Shown: piece by piece, positions 44,421-56,602 of the stretch
How positions within the stretch are numbered: the stretch's first letter is position 1
Layout of the letters: every line of letters starts with the position of its first letter
Assembly: GCF_000208745.1 (NCBI RefSeq)
Contig: NC_030854.1
Span: forward strand, 21,634,410 to 21,698,409
Direction: 5' to 3'
Length of the DNA: 64,000 nucleotides
Source: Theobroma cacao
Taxonomy: Eukaryota; Streptophyta; Magnoliopsida; Malvales; Malvaceae
Program-made: the position numbers and the translations under genes
Notes under the pieces: model-generated
The model's input: the letters and a program-made list of their open reading frames with translations, nothing else
Told to the model about the DNA's origin: nothing
Database searches by the model: none

Positions 44421-47400
44421 TGTAACGACCCTTCCCCGGTCGTTATCGACGTTCGAGACCTTCGGGAGATCCTGTCAAGTCTCGAACAAGCCTTAATGAA
44501 TATTCTCAATAACTCACTATACACGACCATCAATTCATGTTAATGCTTAATCATATACATTCCCATATCATGACTTGAAAACATAACCATAATGAAACAA
44601 TGCAATTTTTTTTAAATCATGTAGTCATGAACATGTATATACAATTGAGTCTAACTTTTTCAATTTGTCATTTATACCAAAAACCAATATCTATTACACC
44701 TTAAATAGTATGGTGTTACAACACGACCTTTGACAGCGGAGCGACTCGAGATAATATGCTACGAGATGCCTTTACCTATCCACGGTGGACTGTACGTGCC
44801 GATGATTACACGCTTGACTAATCCCTGTCTTTAAAAGGGGAAAAAAAGGGGTGTGAGTCTCACAGACTCAGTGATCATCGGCTCCGTGAGTAGGGCGTAG
44901 ACGGGAAACAAGCAATAAGGCAGAGATTTTTAATAATAAAAATTGCAAGAGTAGATAAAAATATTTAATTCAAACGGAGATTTGTGCCTTATATATATAA
45001 GAAAATATTGAGAATCTCTTGTAAGTTGTAATCAACCATAATGTATATCAAATCAAGTAAGTAAACTTTTGTACAGTGAGAAGGTTAATAACCATTTTCA
45101 AACTAAATCAGTACAATATCATTTTAAACCTCATGTTCGTAAAATATCTCTACAGTCGAAATTATCTTATGTAATACTCAAATCAAATCAATAAAGTTAG
45201 GCAAGCTCCAGCGAAACCAAATAGTATCCAGGTTTATATACAGTTTGCAAATTGCCTCGCACGTAAGGGTAAAATTCATATAACAGTAAAACCAGGGGGA
45301 GCTGTAGGAAACCGTATAATTTCGTTTTCACCATGCAAGAAATAAGAGTCTGAAAACCCAAAAAGATTTTTAGTCTCGAGTAGGAGATCAAATAAAATTC
45401 GTGGTCCAGCTACCACGTAATAACCTACGAGAGCCTCGCTCCACCGGATCCCACATGCCATGGCATTCTCAACGATGTTGGCCGACATCGGAGAATCAAG
45501 CGGTCGCAACCGCGTAATCATCTGGTGGCCTAGCCACTCATACATATATCACAGGTCGTGGTTTTCGCCATGCCTAACCGCCCGTCGGTGGCCCAAAGGT
45601 TCTCTAACTAGAGCTCACTCATGCACGAAGGTCACACTTAACCGAAGTGACAACCAACCTACTCTTGAATCTCTCGGTTTGTAAAACCATTTTGAAATTA
45701 TGTTATGTCCTTAAAAGCTCATCTCAAAATTATTTCCAAAGCATTCAACATAGGGTATGATAAAATCTATCATTTTCTCAAAATATATTTATGCATGAAT
45801 TTCAAAACAATAATTCCCATGGTGAATAAGCAATATAACCATGAATGTACATTGCACAAATATAAGGCACAGATTTTGAGGCAAAACAGTGTGAAGGGCT
45901 TGTTTCTCGATTTTCAAAACACTTTACATATAATTATACATATATATTCAAAATGATTTCTAAACATAATTTGCAATTCCTAAGATTGCTACCAGCACAT
46001 GTTATCCATAATTTTTGCATTTAAAATAAATCATACGTATAGGTATATATTTACGAAAATTTTAAAATTGACACCTCCTACTCACCTCACAATAGCGGGA
46101 TATTACATCGCTAATTCTACTTGCCGGTCGCTTGTTATTCCTTCGGCACACCACTATAGTGCACTATCTTCACTTAANGGGATATTACATCGCTAATTCT
46201 ACTTGCCGGTCGCTTGTTATTCCTTCGGCACACCACTATAGTGCACTATCTTCACTTAATCACTTCCAAATTGGGCTAAGTGGCCTAAGTCTCCACCTTC
46301 CTTTTCTCTTTTGGACTTTTCTTTTCTTATTGCCATTGGGCCCTTTCCATGGGCTCTACCTTTTTCTTCCTATTAAGCCATGCCCATTTTTTTTTCTTAT
46401 TTCATTTCATTTCGTTCTCTTTTTTTTTTCTCTTTCTTTCTTTTTTCCTTCTTTCTCTTTTACACTGGCAACAACTCCACCAAGTTTTCCTTTCCACACC
46501 TGTAGCCTTTTCATTTCTTTCTTCCTCTCACCACTAGTAACAAGTTTCTTCCTTTTCTCCCTCAAAATTGGCAGCACAAGGCTGCTCTCTTTTCCCTCAA
46601 AATTGGCAGCCAAAGCCTCTCATTTCTACCTCAAAACTCGACAGCCAAAACTGCTCTTTTCTCCCTAAAAAATCAGCAGCCAAGCTACGCCTTTCTTCCT
46701 CAAAACTCGACAGCCAAAGCTGCTCTTTTTTTCCTAAAAAATTAGCTCTTTCTCTCCCTTTAAAATGACAGCAAAAACTAGCTCTCTTTTCCCCTTAAAA
46801 TGGCAACAAAAACCAGCCTTTTTTTTTATTAAAATGGCAGCACACAACCCCCTCACACTCAGCTTCTTCTCCCTTTCTTTTCTTTCCTTTCTCTTCCTCT
46901 CTCTCAGCTTTTTCTCTCATTTTTCTTTCCCTCCTTACTCGGGTGAATGGGGCATATATAATGGCTGTTACAAAGCCATTTAATGGCTGAAATGGTGATG
47001 GGAGACCGGACATGACCATCCTCTTGTCATGTCCCCTCCTTTATTTTTTTTAACTCATTTCTCTTCTCCTCTTCCTTTCATTTGTGGCCGGCCCCCTTTT
47101 AACTTCTTCTCTTACTTTTCTTTTATTTATTCCATTCTTTCTTTCCTCTCTTGCATTGGCCGGCCCCTACTTCTCTTGTGCCTTCCTTTATTTGGCCGAC
47201 CACTTCACACTAAAAAGAAATTTGTTTGACTTTCCTTTTTACTTGGTTGACCAGCCTTTCCAACATTTGTCTTCATCTTCTCTCTCATTTCACTCCCAAT
47301 TCTCTTCTTACTCCTTCATGGCCAGCCCCTACTAACCCAATTTATCACTTAAAAATATTTTATTTTATTTCCTAAAAATAATAAAATTCACATACCATTT

Positions 47401-47873
47401 CTCATCTTCATTTTATTTGATACACAATCCTCTAATTTTTGAATTTTAAAATCGATCCTTTCAACACATGTAAAAATTTTAATTTCCTTCCGTCTTCCTT
47501 CTCTTACACGTGCACAATCAGAATATCAAGATTGTATTTCAACGTGGTATCACCATAATATTTAAATATTGACTTACCCGCGTTAACTCAATTTAATAAA
47601 ATCTCGCGGTACAATTACCATCGTTTTTCCTCCATAATCCTTCTTTACTTCTTCTCCCTCACTTGAATTAGTCATATATTCCTGTTTCATGACGAATTCC
47701 AACAACAGATAAATTATTAATATTTTAATATTATTTTATTCATAAAATAATATTTTATTTTAAAATAATTTTCTCACCCGTAACCGCTCTTCGACACTTA
47801 AATTTGTATTAAGTGACCCTTTGCTTTATCGATAAGGTCTTATTGGCGACTAACGAGGATATAGGGTGTTACA
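44421..47873 (-). mobile_element. Solo LTR F, distant relative of the A/B LTR, in the gag region of E
   Basis: Bounded by TGTAACGACC and GGGTGTTACA with a perfect duplication, ACTAG, at 44416-44420 and 47874-47878. Minus orientation is inferred from shared modules with the A/B LTR: TTTAAATATTG..TTACCCGCG, GGGCCCTTTCCATGGGCTC, AGCCATGCCCATT. Length 3453 bp, inflated by an assembly duplication of 81 bp plus one N. At its outer end TAACGACC and GGTCGTTA form an 8-bp inverted repeat with a 7-nt loop (44423-44445). Pyrimidine-rich blocks at 46290-47300 give long meaningless open frames. Confidence 0.88.
46097..46259. repeat. Exact 81-bp duplication around a single N
   Basis: 46097-46177 and 46179-46259 are identical base for base, separated by one N. 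An exact tandem copy with an N between is best read as two overlapping contig ends joined without merging. Confidence 0.92.
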
Positions 47874-47878
47874 ACTAG

Positions 47879-48494
47879 CACGCACTAAACATGGGTTCTG
47901 ATTACAAGGAACATCAACTCATTACAATCTCAACTATAGGAGGATTATCTCTACACATTCGACAATGGGCGTTTCTACCCTCGATGGTTTGCGGCTCATC
48001 CGCACTTGCCACTACCTTTAACTATGGCATACATGGCCTAGTGTTAATATCAATGGGAGCATCTAACTCTACCATATTTGCCACGGCCTTTCTCTAGGCG
48101 TACATGGTCTTACCATAACCTTGGCTAGAGCATCTGGCTCTTTGTGTTTTCCACTACCCCTAGCAGTAAGCGTTTGTGGTTTAACTATAACATCTGCAAG
48201 AGTTTCATGCTCTATCACATTTGAAGAAATCACTCAAGGTTTGGACGTCATACTCATCGAAACAAGAGTATACACACATGGTAAATCCATTTCAAGTGTC
48301 TCATGACAATACTAGACACATACATGCGTGAAATCAATAATTTGGGACTAAGCTTGGTAGACAAACAAGGAATCGTATACGAGTCTTTTATTTTCAATTT
48401 GTGCCTAGGTACATCAAGCAAAAATAAGATCCTCACATACAACCCCAACACTCCGCAACATGACCAAGAAAATCTTAAGACTTATACAAGCTAG
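47879..48494 (-). other. Probable 5' interior (leader and gag start) of element E
   Basis: Lies between solo LTR F and a minus-strand primer-binding site. No recognisable domain; short open stretches in both directions. Placed with element E only by order and orientation. Confidence 0.35.
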
Positions 48495-48508
48495 AGCTTT
48501 GATACCAA
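48495..48508 (-). promoter_or_regulatory. Primer-binding site, probably of element E
   Basis: Minus-strand TGGTATCAAAGCTC, one mismatch from the usual TGGTATCAGAGC, three bases after an LTR end (GATATGACA). Confidence 0.7.
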
Positions 48509-48511
48509 CTT

Positions 48512-49057
48512 TGTCATATCCCATTTCAAGAGGAATAGTGACCAACGCATGGACCTACGAGGGTATGGCCCATTAGGCTCAAGTAAGCCTAAGTCTATAA
48601 ATGTATGGGCTAGTCATCCATCACATTCATTAACATAAGTTCATCCATAATCAAAATAAGCAATAATTCATCAAGACCAACACATTGTGGAACTTCTCAA
48701 CGTAAAGTGTGGTTTTTTTCACATTGCATATAAATATTCACATTTAAATAAAACAATTATGGTTCGACACGCACCCCATGCCTATTGTGCTATGGACATC
48801 CACCATAATCTTATCATTTTATGGACCCATATTTGGGGCTCAACATAATATGCGGAAATGTAAACAAGTTTATCAACGTCATTTACATAACAGAGTTCAT
48901 TATCAATAAGACAGTTCAAAACTAAACTAGACACATTGTGGAGTGTATGACACTAAAGGGTTAGAACTTTTATCAATAATACGGTGCTAAAACTTGTTGC
49001 TTGCTAATTTATCAAGACAAATTGCTTTAAAACTTTTATCAATTTAGCAAAACATCA
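48512..49057 (-). repeat. LTR remnant next to the primer-binding site
   Basis: On the minus strand this ends TCTTGAAATGGGATATGACA. It should be the 5' LTR of element E, but I could not match it to the 3' LTR start at 34493, which may only preserve the other half. Its left end on the minus strand is cut off by the next LTR. Confidence 0.45.
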
Positions 49058-50280
49058 TGCAAGTGCACATCGTTAACAAGTAATATAGTAGTGAGTGTGT
49101 TATCGTCTCCATAAGGAATTGTATCTAAATTCTTGCTAATTACTAAAATTTTGCACTCTAATTTTATCCAAGTAATATAATTTGAAAATTAATTAAAATT
49201 GAAATTAAGATAGTAAGGCTAAACTAGTGAATAAATGCTAAGAGTTGCTAAAGGATCAGTGAAATAAAACCTAGGATTGTGGAATTATTCTACTTTTTAT
49301 TTGGATTTAATTTCCTTCCTTATACTTATATCAATGGATTGGTTACTAGCCTAGAGTCTTGATTTGTTTACCAGTCTCTGTCAAGATATTATAAACATGC
49401 CTATCCTAATTAATTTTTTCGTATGTCTATGTAAAATTAATTAAGGTAGATTCACTAAGCTTATGCTCTAAATTGGCTGCACATGGTATTTGGGTATAGT
49501 TCTATCTTCAATATTAACCAAATCACCTAAACTCTAAGTCAAATGAACAATTGCTATTCAAATCCTTAGTCTATTCTAAATTACCTTTGTCAAGTTGCAT
49601 TTAAAGACCTAGCTCAATCTAATTGTTGATCAAGCAATTAGAACCAATAAGCATAGATTTGAAATAAACAACACGTTACCCATTAATATTAAGTAAAAGA
49701 TTCCAAACTATAAATATAAATTAACCAAAATCCTAGGAAAAGATGTTTAGCTTAGCATATTTAACACAAAATCCAAAATTCCTAGAAAACCATTGATATC
49801 TACAATAAAAGTTAGAGAGAGAAAGAAAGAACAAGTGAGGGAAAAATGAGCTGATGTAGATGATTAAAGCTCCCCCAACAATCCTTGATTCCTCTTCTTT
49901 CCTTTTTGTAGAAAGCTTATTTCTTCTCTAATAAAAGATGTTACCAAAACCATTTTTCTCAACTCAAAAACATGTATCTATACCCCTTATTTCAGCCCTA
50001 GCCCTAGAAACCTGTGCAAGAATTTTTTTCATTGAATGACATGTTCTCCCTGCAGCCAAAATGGATTCTTGCTGCAATGAGAAAGTCTCTGACTTGGAAC
50101 TGCTATTTTGATGTTTCTCACTGTAGCCAAAATGGATTCTGGCTGCAGTGAGAAAGTCTTTGACTTGGGATTGATTTTCACAAGTTTCTCACTACAGCCA
50201 AAATGGATTCTGGCTACAGCAAAAAAGTCTCTGACTTGCACTGTGCAGTCTGTTACAGTCGTTTCATTTTAGATGCATTC
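49058..50280 (-). repeat. Athila-like LTR remnant
   Basis: The minus-strand end reads CTTATGGAGACGATAACACAC and then TTAACGATGTGCACTTGCA, typical of the ends of Athila/Tat LTRs. No flanking duplication found; the start near 50280 is approximate because the Sirevirus-like gag begins there. The part at 50036-50235 is a threefold repeat. Confidence 0.5.
50036..50235. repeat. Threefold repeat with GCTGCAG-type palindromes
   Basis: Three units of about 65 bp, each with GCAGCCAAAATGGATTCT, a GGCTGCAGTGAGAAAGTC-like half and CTCTGACTTG. The paired GTAGC/GCAGC and TTCTC/GAGAA elements resemble the GCTGCAGCGAGAA modules of solo LTRs H1 and H2. Confidence 0.75.
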
Positions 50281-50299
50281 TTGGCCTTTAGCCCTTTCG

Positions 50300-51090
50300 A
50301 AAAAGATCAAGGTGCTTCATGGAAAATCAGAAACAAAATTGATTCCAACAAAAAGGAAGAGCTGATCTGCTACGAATGTAAGAAACCTGGCCACTTCAAG
50401 TCCAAATGTCCATTGCTGAATGATGAGACACCAAAGAAAAATAGGAAATCCAAGAAAGTAATGGTGGCTGCTGCATGGTCAGACAGCGACACATCAAGCT
50501 CTGAAGCTGAAGATGAAATTTCTAAGGAAAGAGCAAACCTCTGCTTGATGGCACAAGATGATGAAACAGAGGTATCCTCATCCCCTTGTGATATCTCCAT
50601 TGATGATTTACAAGATGAGTATGATAGTCTTTATGATGAATTTGAAATTTTTTTTTCAAAATATAAGATTCTAAATAAAAAGGCTACATCTCTCGAAAAT
50701 GATTTGGAAAAAGTGAGACAAGAGTTCAATTCTAATTTGGAGCAAAGAAATTTCCTGCAAGTTGAGTTAGAACACTCAAAAACAGATTTTGAAGCTTTAA
50801 AACTAGAGCTGGAAAATAAATCTGAAACTTTGCAAAAATTACTTGATGGAAACACAGCTATCAAATGTTTAAAAAATGAAACTCCAAAATGAAATGCATA
50901 CGACAAGAAGAATTCTGCTTTTACATCATCTAGATGTTATAGTTTTGGAAAACATGGACATATATCGTATGACTGCTTGAAGAGAAGTAACCAGTAGAAA
51001 GTTAGAAAAATTAGGGTCCCTAAAGGATCCTATATTGCAACTAACTCTCAAGGACCCATCAAAGTATGGGTACCTATAAAGAAAAACTGA
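50300..51090 (+). pseudogene. gag: gag C-terminal part, Sirevirus-like copia
   Basis: RNA-binding end of Gag. CYECKKPGHFKSKCP (about 50368-50412) is a complete CCHC zinc knuckle. An acidic segment and a long heptad-rich helix follow (ENDLEKVRQEFNSNL to LELENKSETLQKLL, about 50690-50850), a probable coiled coil. A second knuckle CYSFGKHGHISYDC (about 50935) has lost its second cysteine to phenylalanine. Stops: TGA at 50890 and TAG at 50995. The tail VRKIRVPKG...KVWVPIKK is typical for the end of copia Gag before protease. The frame also reads leftwards to 50203, but that part is LTR sequence, so I place the start near 50300. Confidence 0.85.
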
Positions 51091-51140
51091 AACTTTGGTT
51101 GTAGGTTAAGCTGCACTTAAAAGAGACATATTCAAGAGCT

Positions 51141-54100
51141 CAACTCAGGAAGAAGCAGCCTTGGTACATGGATAGTGGCTTCTCACGGCACATGATAGGA
51201 GATGAAATGTTATTTGCTCAGCTAGACAAAAGAAAGGGAGGTACCGTATCTTTTGGTGATGATTCAAAAGGTAGGATTCATGGGATAGGTACGATTGGTA
51301 AGAACTCCCAAACTCAAATTAGTCATGTGTTGTTAGTTAAGGGTTTGAAGCATAATTTATTAAGTATTAGTCAATTATGTGACAAAGGATTTAAAGTATG
51401 TTTTGATTCAAACAAGTGTGAAGTAATAGATATAGGTACAAACAAAATCTCATTTATAAGAAAGAGATTGAAGAATCTGTATGTTGTTTTTCTTGAGGAT
51501 CTTGAAATAAATAGTGAAATATGCTTTGTTGCAAATGCTAAAAATGACAGCTAGTTGTGGCATAGGAGATTAGGATATATAAGCTTGCATACTATGTCAA
51601 AATTGATTAGAAAGAACTTAGTTGTCGGGCTGCCAGATTTAAAATTTGAAAAAGAGAAAATATGTGATGCTTGCCAACTAGGAAAACAAGTTAAAACATC
51701 CTTCAAAACTAAGAAGATTGTGTCAACATCTAGACCTCTTGAATTATTGCACATTGATCTATTTGGTCCAATAAGCACAACTAGTCTAGGAGGAAAATCA
51801 TATGGCTTTGTAATAGTTGATGACTACTCTAAATATACTTGGGTTTATTTTCTTGCTCATAAGAATGATGCACTATCGCTTTTATAAGTCATTGTAGGAA
51901 AGTAGAGAATGAAAAAGGACTAGCCGTAGTTAGCATAAGGAGTGATCATGGAAGAGAATTTGAAAATGATGAATTTGAGAAATTTTGCAATGAAAAGGGA
52001 TTGGCTCACAATTTCTCTGCACCAAGAACACCCCAGCAAAATGGAGTGGTAGAGAGGAAAAATCGAACCTTAAAAGAAATGGCTAGGACTATGTTATGTG
52101 AGAATAACCTATAAAAATATTTTTGGACTGAGGCTGTGAACACAACAACTTACATACTTAATAGAGTCTCAATAAGACCCATGATATCTAAGACACCATA
52201 TGAACTTTACAAGGGTAGGAAACCAAACATTTCTCACCGTAGGAGTTTTGGTTGTAAATGTTTTGTATTGAACAATGGAAAACAGCCCCTGGGAAAGTTT
52301 GATGCAAAGAGTGATGAAGCAATATTTTTAGGATATGCATTAAACTCCAAGGCTTATAGAGTTTTCAACAAAAGGACTCTAAATGTTGAAGAATCGATCA
52401 ATGTAGTTTTTGATGAGTCCAATGATTTACTAAAGGAAATTCATGTTGATGATGATGATGTAGAAATCCTAGAAAAACAAATGGAAGAAATGAGTTTAGA
52501 GAACAATAAAATTAGTGAAGAAAGCTCAACTAGAAGAGAAAATGAAACTCCATCTCTAGAAGATTTACAAAGAATTGAAAATCAGCATAATGACCTTCCA
52601 AGGAGTTGGAGATTTGTAAGAGACCATCCACAAGATCAAATCATAGGTGACATTTCTCAAGGAGTTAGAACTAGGAGAGCAACAAGAGAAACTTGTGAAT
52701 TTTTAGCCTTTATATCACAAATTGAACCTAAATGTTTTGAAAAAGCTAAAAATGAGGAAAGTTGGATATTGGCCATGCAAGAGGAACTTGACCAATTCAA
52801 AAGAAATCATGTATGGTCACTAGTACCTAGACCTTCAAATCACCCTATTGTTGGCACAAAATGGGTGTTTAGAAATAAGGTAGATGTGCAAGGAAATGTA
52901 GTTAGAAATAAAGCTAGGTTGGTAGCCCAAGGATGCAACCAAGAGAAAGGAATAGATTATGATGAAACCTTTGCACCCGTTGCTAGGATTGAAGCCATAA
53001 GGTTGTTGTTAGCTTTTGCATGCTTCATGAATTTCAAATTGTATCAAATGGATGTAAAAAGTGCATTTTTAAATGGATTCAGTCAAGAGGAAGTGTATGT
53101 TGATCAACCACCAGGTTTTGAAGATTTTGAAAAACTAGATCATGTTTTCAAACTCCACAAAGCCGTATATGGATTGAAACAAGCTCCTAGACCTTGGTAT
53201 GAAAGGCTTTCAAAATTCCTAGTTGAAAAAGGTTATGTTAGAGGCAGCATTGATACTACATTGTTCATTAAAAGATATTTAAATGATTTAATTGTTGTAC
53301 AAATATATGTGGATGGCATTGTATTTGGTGCAACTAATGAAGCTTTATGCAAGAACTTTGCTAAAGAAATGCAGGGTGAATTTGAGATGAGCATGATGGG
53401 AGAATTGAAGTACTTTCTTGGTTTTCAAATTAAACAAAGTGAGGAAAGAATCTTCATCAACCAAGAAAGGTACACTCAAGATATGCTCAAAAAGTTCGAT
53501 ATGCTAAAGCTGAAACCAATCTTCACACTAATGAGCCCATCCACAAAACTTTATCTAGATGAAAAAGGAAAGAATGTATATCAAAAACTCTATAGAGGTA
53601 TGATTGCCTCATTACTCTACTTAGTAGCAAGTAGACCGGATATTCAGTTTAGTGTGTGTTTGTGTGCTAGATTTCAGTCACAACCTAAAGAATCACACTT
53701 AACAGTTGTTAAGAGAATTTTTAGATACCTCTTAGAAACTCAAATCTTAGGATTATGGTATTCTAGAGAATCATCATTTGATCTTATAGGCTACTCGAAC
53801 GTAGACTTTACAGGAAGCAAAATCGATAGAAAAAGCACTAGTGGAACATGCTAATTTCTAGGAAGTATGCTAGTATCCTGATCAAGTAAGAAACAAAACT
53901 CTATGGCACTTTCAACAGCTAAAGCAGAGTATATTTCTCTAGGTAGTTGTTGTGCTCAGATTTTGTGGATCAAACAATAACTAAGAGATTTTGGAATTAA
54001 AGTTCATAATGTACCAATCTTTTGTGATAACACAAGTGCAATCAATATATCTAAAAATCCTGTGCACCATTCAAGAACAAAGCACATTGAGATTATACAC

Positions 54101-54256
54101 CATTTTATTAGAGACCATGTAGTGAACAATGACATTAAAATTGAATTTGTGAATACTTTGCATCAACTAGCTGATATTTTTACTAAACCACTGAATAAAG
54201 ATAGATTCTGTGAAATTAGAATAAATCTAGGTATGATTAGTCAGCAAGAATTGTGA
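51141..54256 (+). pseudogene. pol: pol, Sirevirus-like copia (protease, integrase, RT, RNase H)
   Basis: Protease with WYMDSGFSRHMIG (51155 on), pre-integrase WHRRLGYISLHTMSKL (51555), integrase with CDACQLGKQ, LLHIDLFGPIS, FVIVDDYSKYTWVYF, then after a frameshift near 51885 IRSDHGREFEN and PQQNGVVERKNRT. RT with WVFRNKVD, NKARLVAQGCNQ, DYDETFAPVARIEAIR, QMDVKSAFLNG and VYGLKQAPRPWYERL. The catalytic box reads YVDG (53306-53317) instead of YVDD, which would abolish polymerase activity. RNase H ends STAKAEYISLGSC and then HIEI..HFIRDHV, ADIFTKPL. A 572-codon stretch (52136-53854) is free of stops. Stops: TAG at 51552 (in place of TGG), TAA at 53852 and others further on. Confidence 0.92.
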
Positions 54257-54673
54257 GAAAATATTTGACTCATGCACATGAAACAAAATGCATTTAGTCG
54301 ATTAAGATGAATCTTAGTCAACTAAGAGTGTTCTGGTAGCATTAAATAATAAGACTCAGTGAATAAAATAAAGAAAGAATAAAATAATATAAAGAATGTG
54401 TGTACCGGGTAATAAGGAAAGAAGAAATACTGCCTAAAGTGAATAACCAAGATTTAGAGGGAGTTTTGAAATTTTGAGTAAATAAAATAGGGCAATAGTT
54501 AAGGGGGAGACGGACGGTTCTTCTAGGAATTAACTGCTGACAACTTTTCTTTTTCTCTCCCTTAAAACCTAAGCTTTTGAAACTGAAACCCATCTCTTCA
54601 CATTTTCCTCTAAAATAGATTCAAACCCTTGCCATTTAGACAGAACCCTAATAAAAAAAATCCTTGATTCAAA
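54257..54673 (+). other. Spacer between pol and the env-like frame
   Basis: No coding signal. It holds a TTAGTCGATTAAGATG and CTTAGTCAACTAAGAG pair near 54295-54330, the same palindrome type as in the 3' LTR. Confidence 0.6.
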
Positions 54674-56602
54674 ATGGGAAAAACCTCACAAAGTAAAGAA
54701 ATCATTGAAAAGAAGAAAGGCAAGAGACCATTGGAAGAAGGGCCTGAAGTGGAAATACCTAAGAAAAAACAAAAAATCATGTCTACTTTAGTGAAAGAGA
54801 TATCGAAGATACTGAAAGAAAAGAAGCAAAAAACAGAAAAAAAGAAGGACAAGGAATCCACACTCAAGAAAGGTACTAGTTCTTCCTCTTCTAAGTTCAG
54901 AAATAGGATGCATGAACTGAGGTTCAGAAAAATTGAGAATGCACCTATAACCTATGGCAAATATATTGACTAGAAGAGTTTTGATGAGAACTTAGAAATT
55001 CAAACAAGTTTCTTTGACTATTTTAATGAACTGAAACTGAAAGGATATAGCACTTTTAAGAATAGATCTTACAGTGCAAGTCTGGTAAATGAGTTCTATT
55101 CTAGCATTGCTTTAGGAGAAAAAGAATTAGAGGATTCTGATGACAATGTCGAAAATGGTCTGAATGTGTATTTAAATGGGAAAGAATTTGTTGTCACTGC
55201 TGATGATTTAGGTAGTTTACTGAACATTGAGTGTGAAGAAGGTGAGTATGAGTTCCTAGAAAAATACGATCCTTCTTCATTATGGGAAATCATCACCAAG
55301 AGGAAGGAAAATTATTCTTCAAAGAGTAATTCAGGTCTGATAATCAGCCCCTAGATGAAGATTTTACACTATTTTGTTGCTGCTAACATCCAAGGTAGAA
55401 GTGAAAGTCTAAGTTACATCAGCCTTCAAGATCTTTGGCTGATGGAACATGCCTTCAATGGGGTTGCTTTGAATGCAGGTAGATTTATGATTGAGAAAAT
55501 GAGAGGTGCTTGCAAACTTGAGAAGGTAAATCTACCTTATGGGAATGTCATCACATCCCTTGTACAGAAAAAGGGAGTTTGGGCAAAGAGGTATGAAATG
55601 GACATGGTGAAGACTAGAGATCAAGCCATTTACTATGGCAGTTTGATCAAAATAAGGTACAAGCTGGATGGAGATAAATTCACTAAAACACCTAAAGTCT
55701 CTGCAATTCCAGCACCTACAGAGGCACCATCATTTCAATTTTCTATTGAAATGATTTTTAATCTATTAATGAGGATAGATGGAAAGCTCATTGATCAAGG
55801 AGCTAGATTACAGAAAATTGAAGAGAAAATTGCTGAACTGGAGAATGAACTAAAAGGAAAGGAAAAGCCATCAAAACCTACTACTATAGATTCCTCTGAA
55901 ACACCAAGTGCTTCACCAGCACAGTAAGGTGTTGGAAGTTCAGGCTTGCAAGCAGAAGGATCTGATCCTCATGGTGTAAGTTATGGTGTTCTAGTTGAAG
56001 GTCATGATCTAGAAAAGGAACAGCCAAGAAAATCACCTTCACCTGAGTTACAAAATAAGGAAGAATCTGAGCAAGGTACTGAAGTGATTGCATCTGAGCA
56101 AGAAAATACCCCCACTAAACCTCAGCCTCAACTACAACCTCAACAATCTCCTCCACACTTTGAAGAGGTTTCAATCATGAGTTTGTTCCAACAAATGGTT
56201 CAGGAGGAACAAGCTGAGAAAGAGGTAGTTAAGGAAAAAGCATAGAAAGCAGCATCTCCATCAGTTCCTAAAGTAAAAGTAAAATCTGGGAAAGAGAATC
56301 ACAAAGTCATTGTACCATCACAAGAGAAGGAAGCCACTACAACAAAATCCAAGCCACCAACCAAGGGCAAGAAGACTATGGCCATAAAGATAGCATTTCT
56401 CAAGAGAAGGAAGTCTTCTCGATTGGTAGAGAAATCCAAACCAGTTCCAATCTCTTCTCCTCAGGATCCAGTCAATGTCTCTGACAAATCCTCACTAGTA
56501 CCTTCCCCTAAAAAATCATCACCTCTAAGAGAACCCTCTCTTTTTCCTCTAAACCCTTTCTATGACACTGGATCCACACCTTCTAACACATCAAAAGACT
56601 AG
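54674..56602 (+). pseudogene. env-like / putative plant transposon protein frame, 643 codons, four stops
   Basis: One frame carries the whole region without an indel. A Lys-rich N terminus (MGKTSQSKEIIEKKKGKRP) with nuclear-signal-like clusters leads to a globular domain (about 55000-55690: SASLVNEFYSSIALGEKEL, NGKEFVVTADDLGSLLNIE, LSYISLQDLWLMEHAFN, NLPYGNVITSLVQKKGVW), a short coiled coil (LQKIEEKIAELENELKG) and a Pro/Ser/Glu/Lys-rich tail. The globular part resembles the domain annotated as putative plant transposon protein or envelope-like protein in Sireviruses. Stops: TAG 54971, TAG 55352, TAA 55925, TAG 56243. I see no clear signal peptide or transmembrane segment, so an envelope role is not shown by the sequence. 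Confidence 0.8.
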
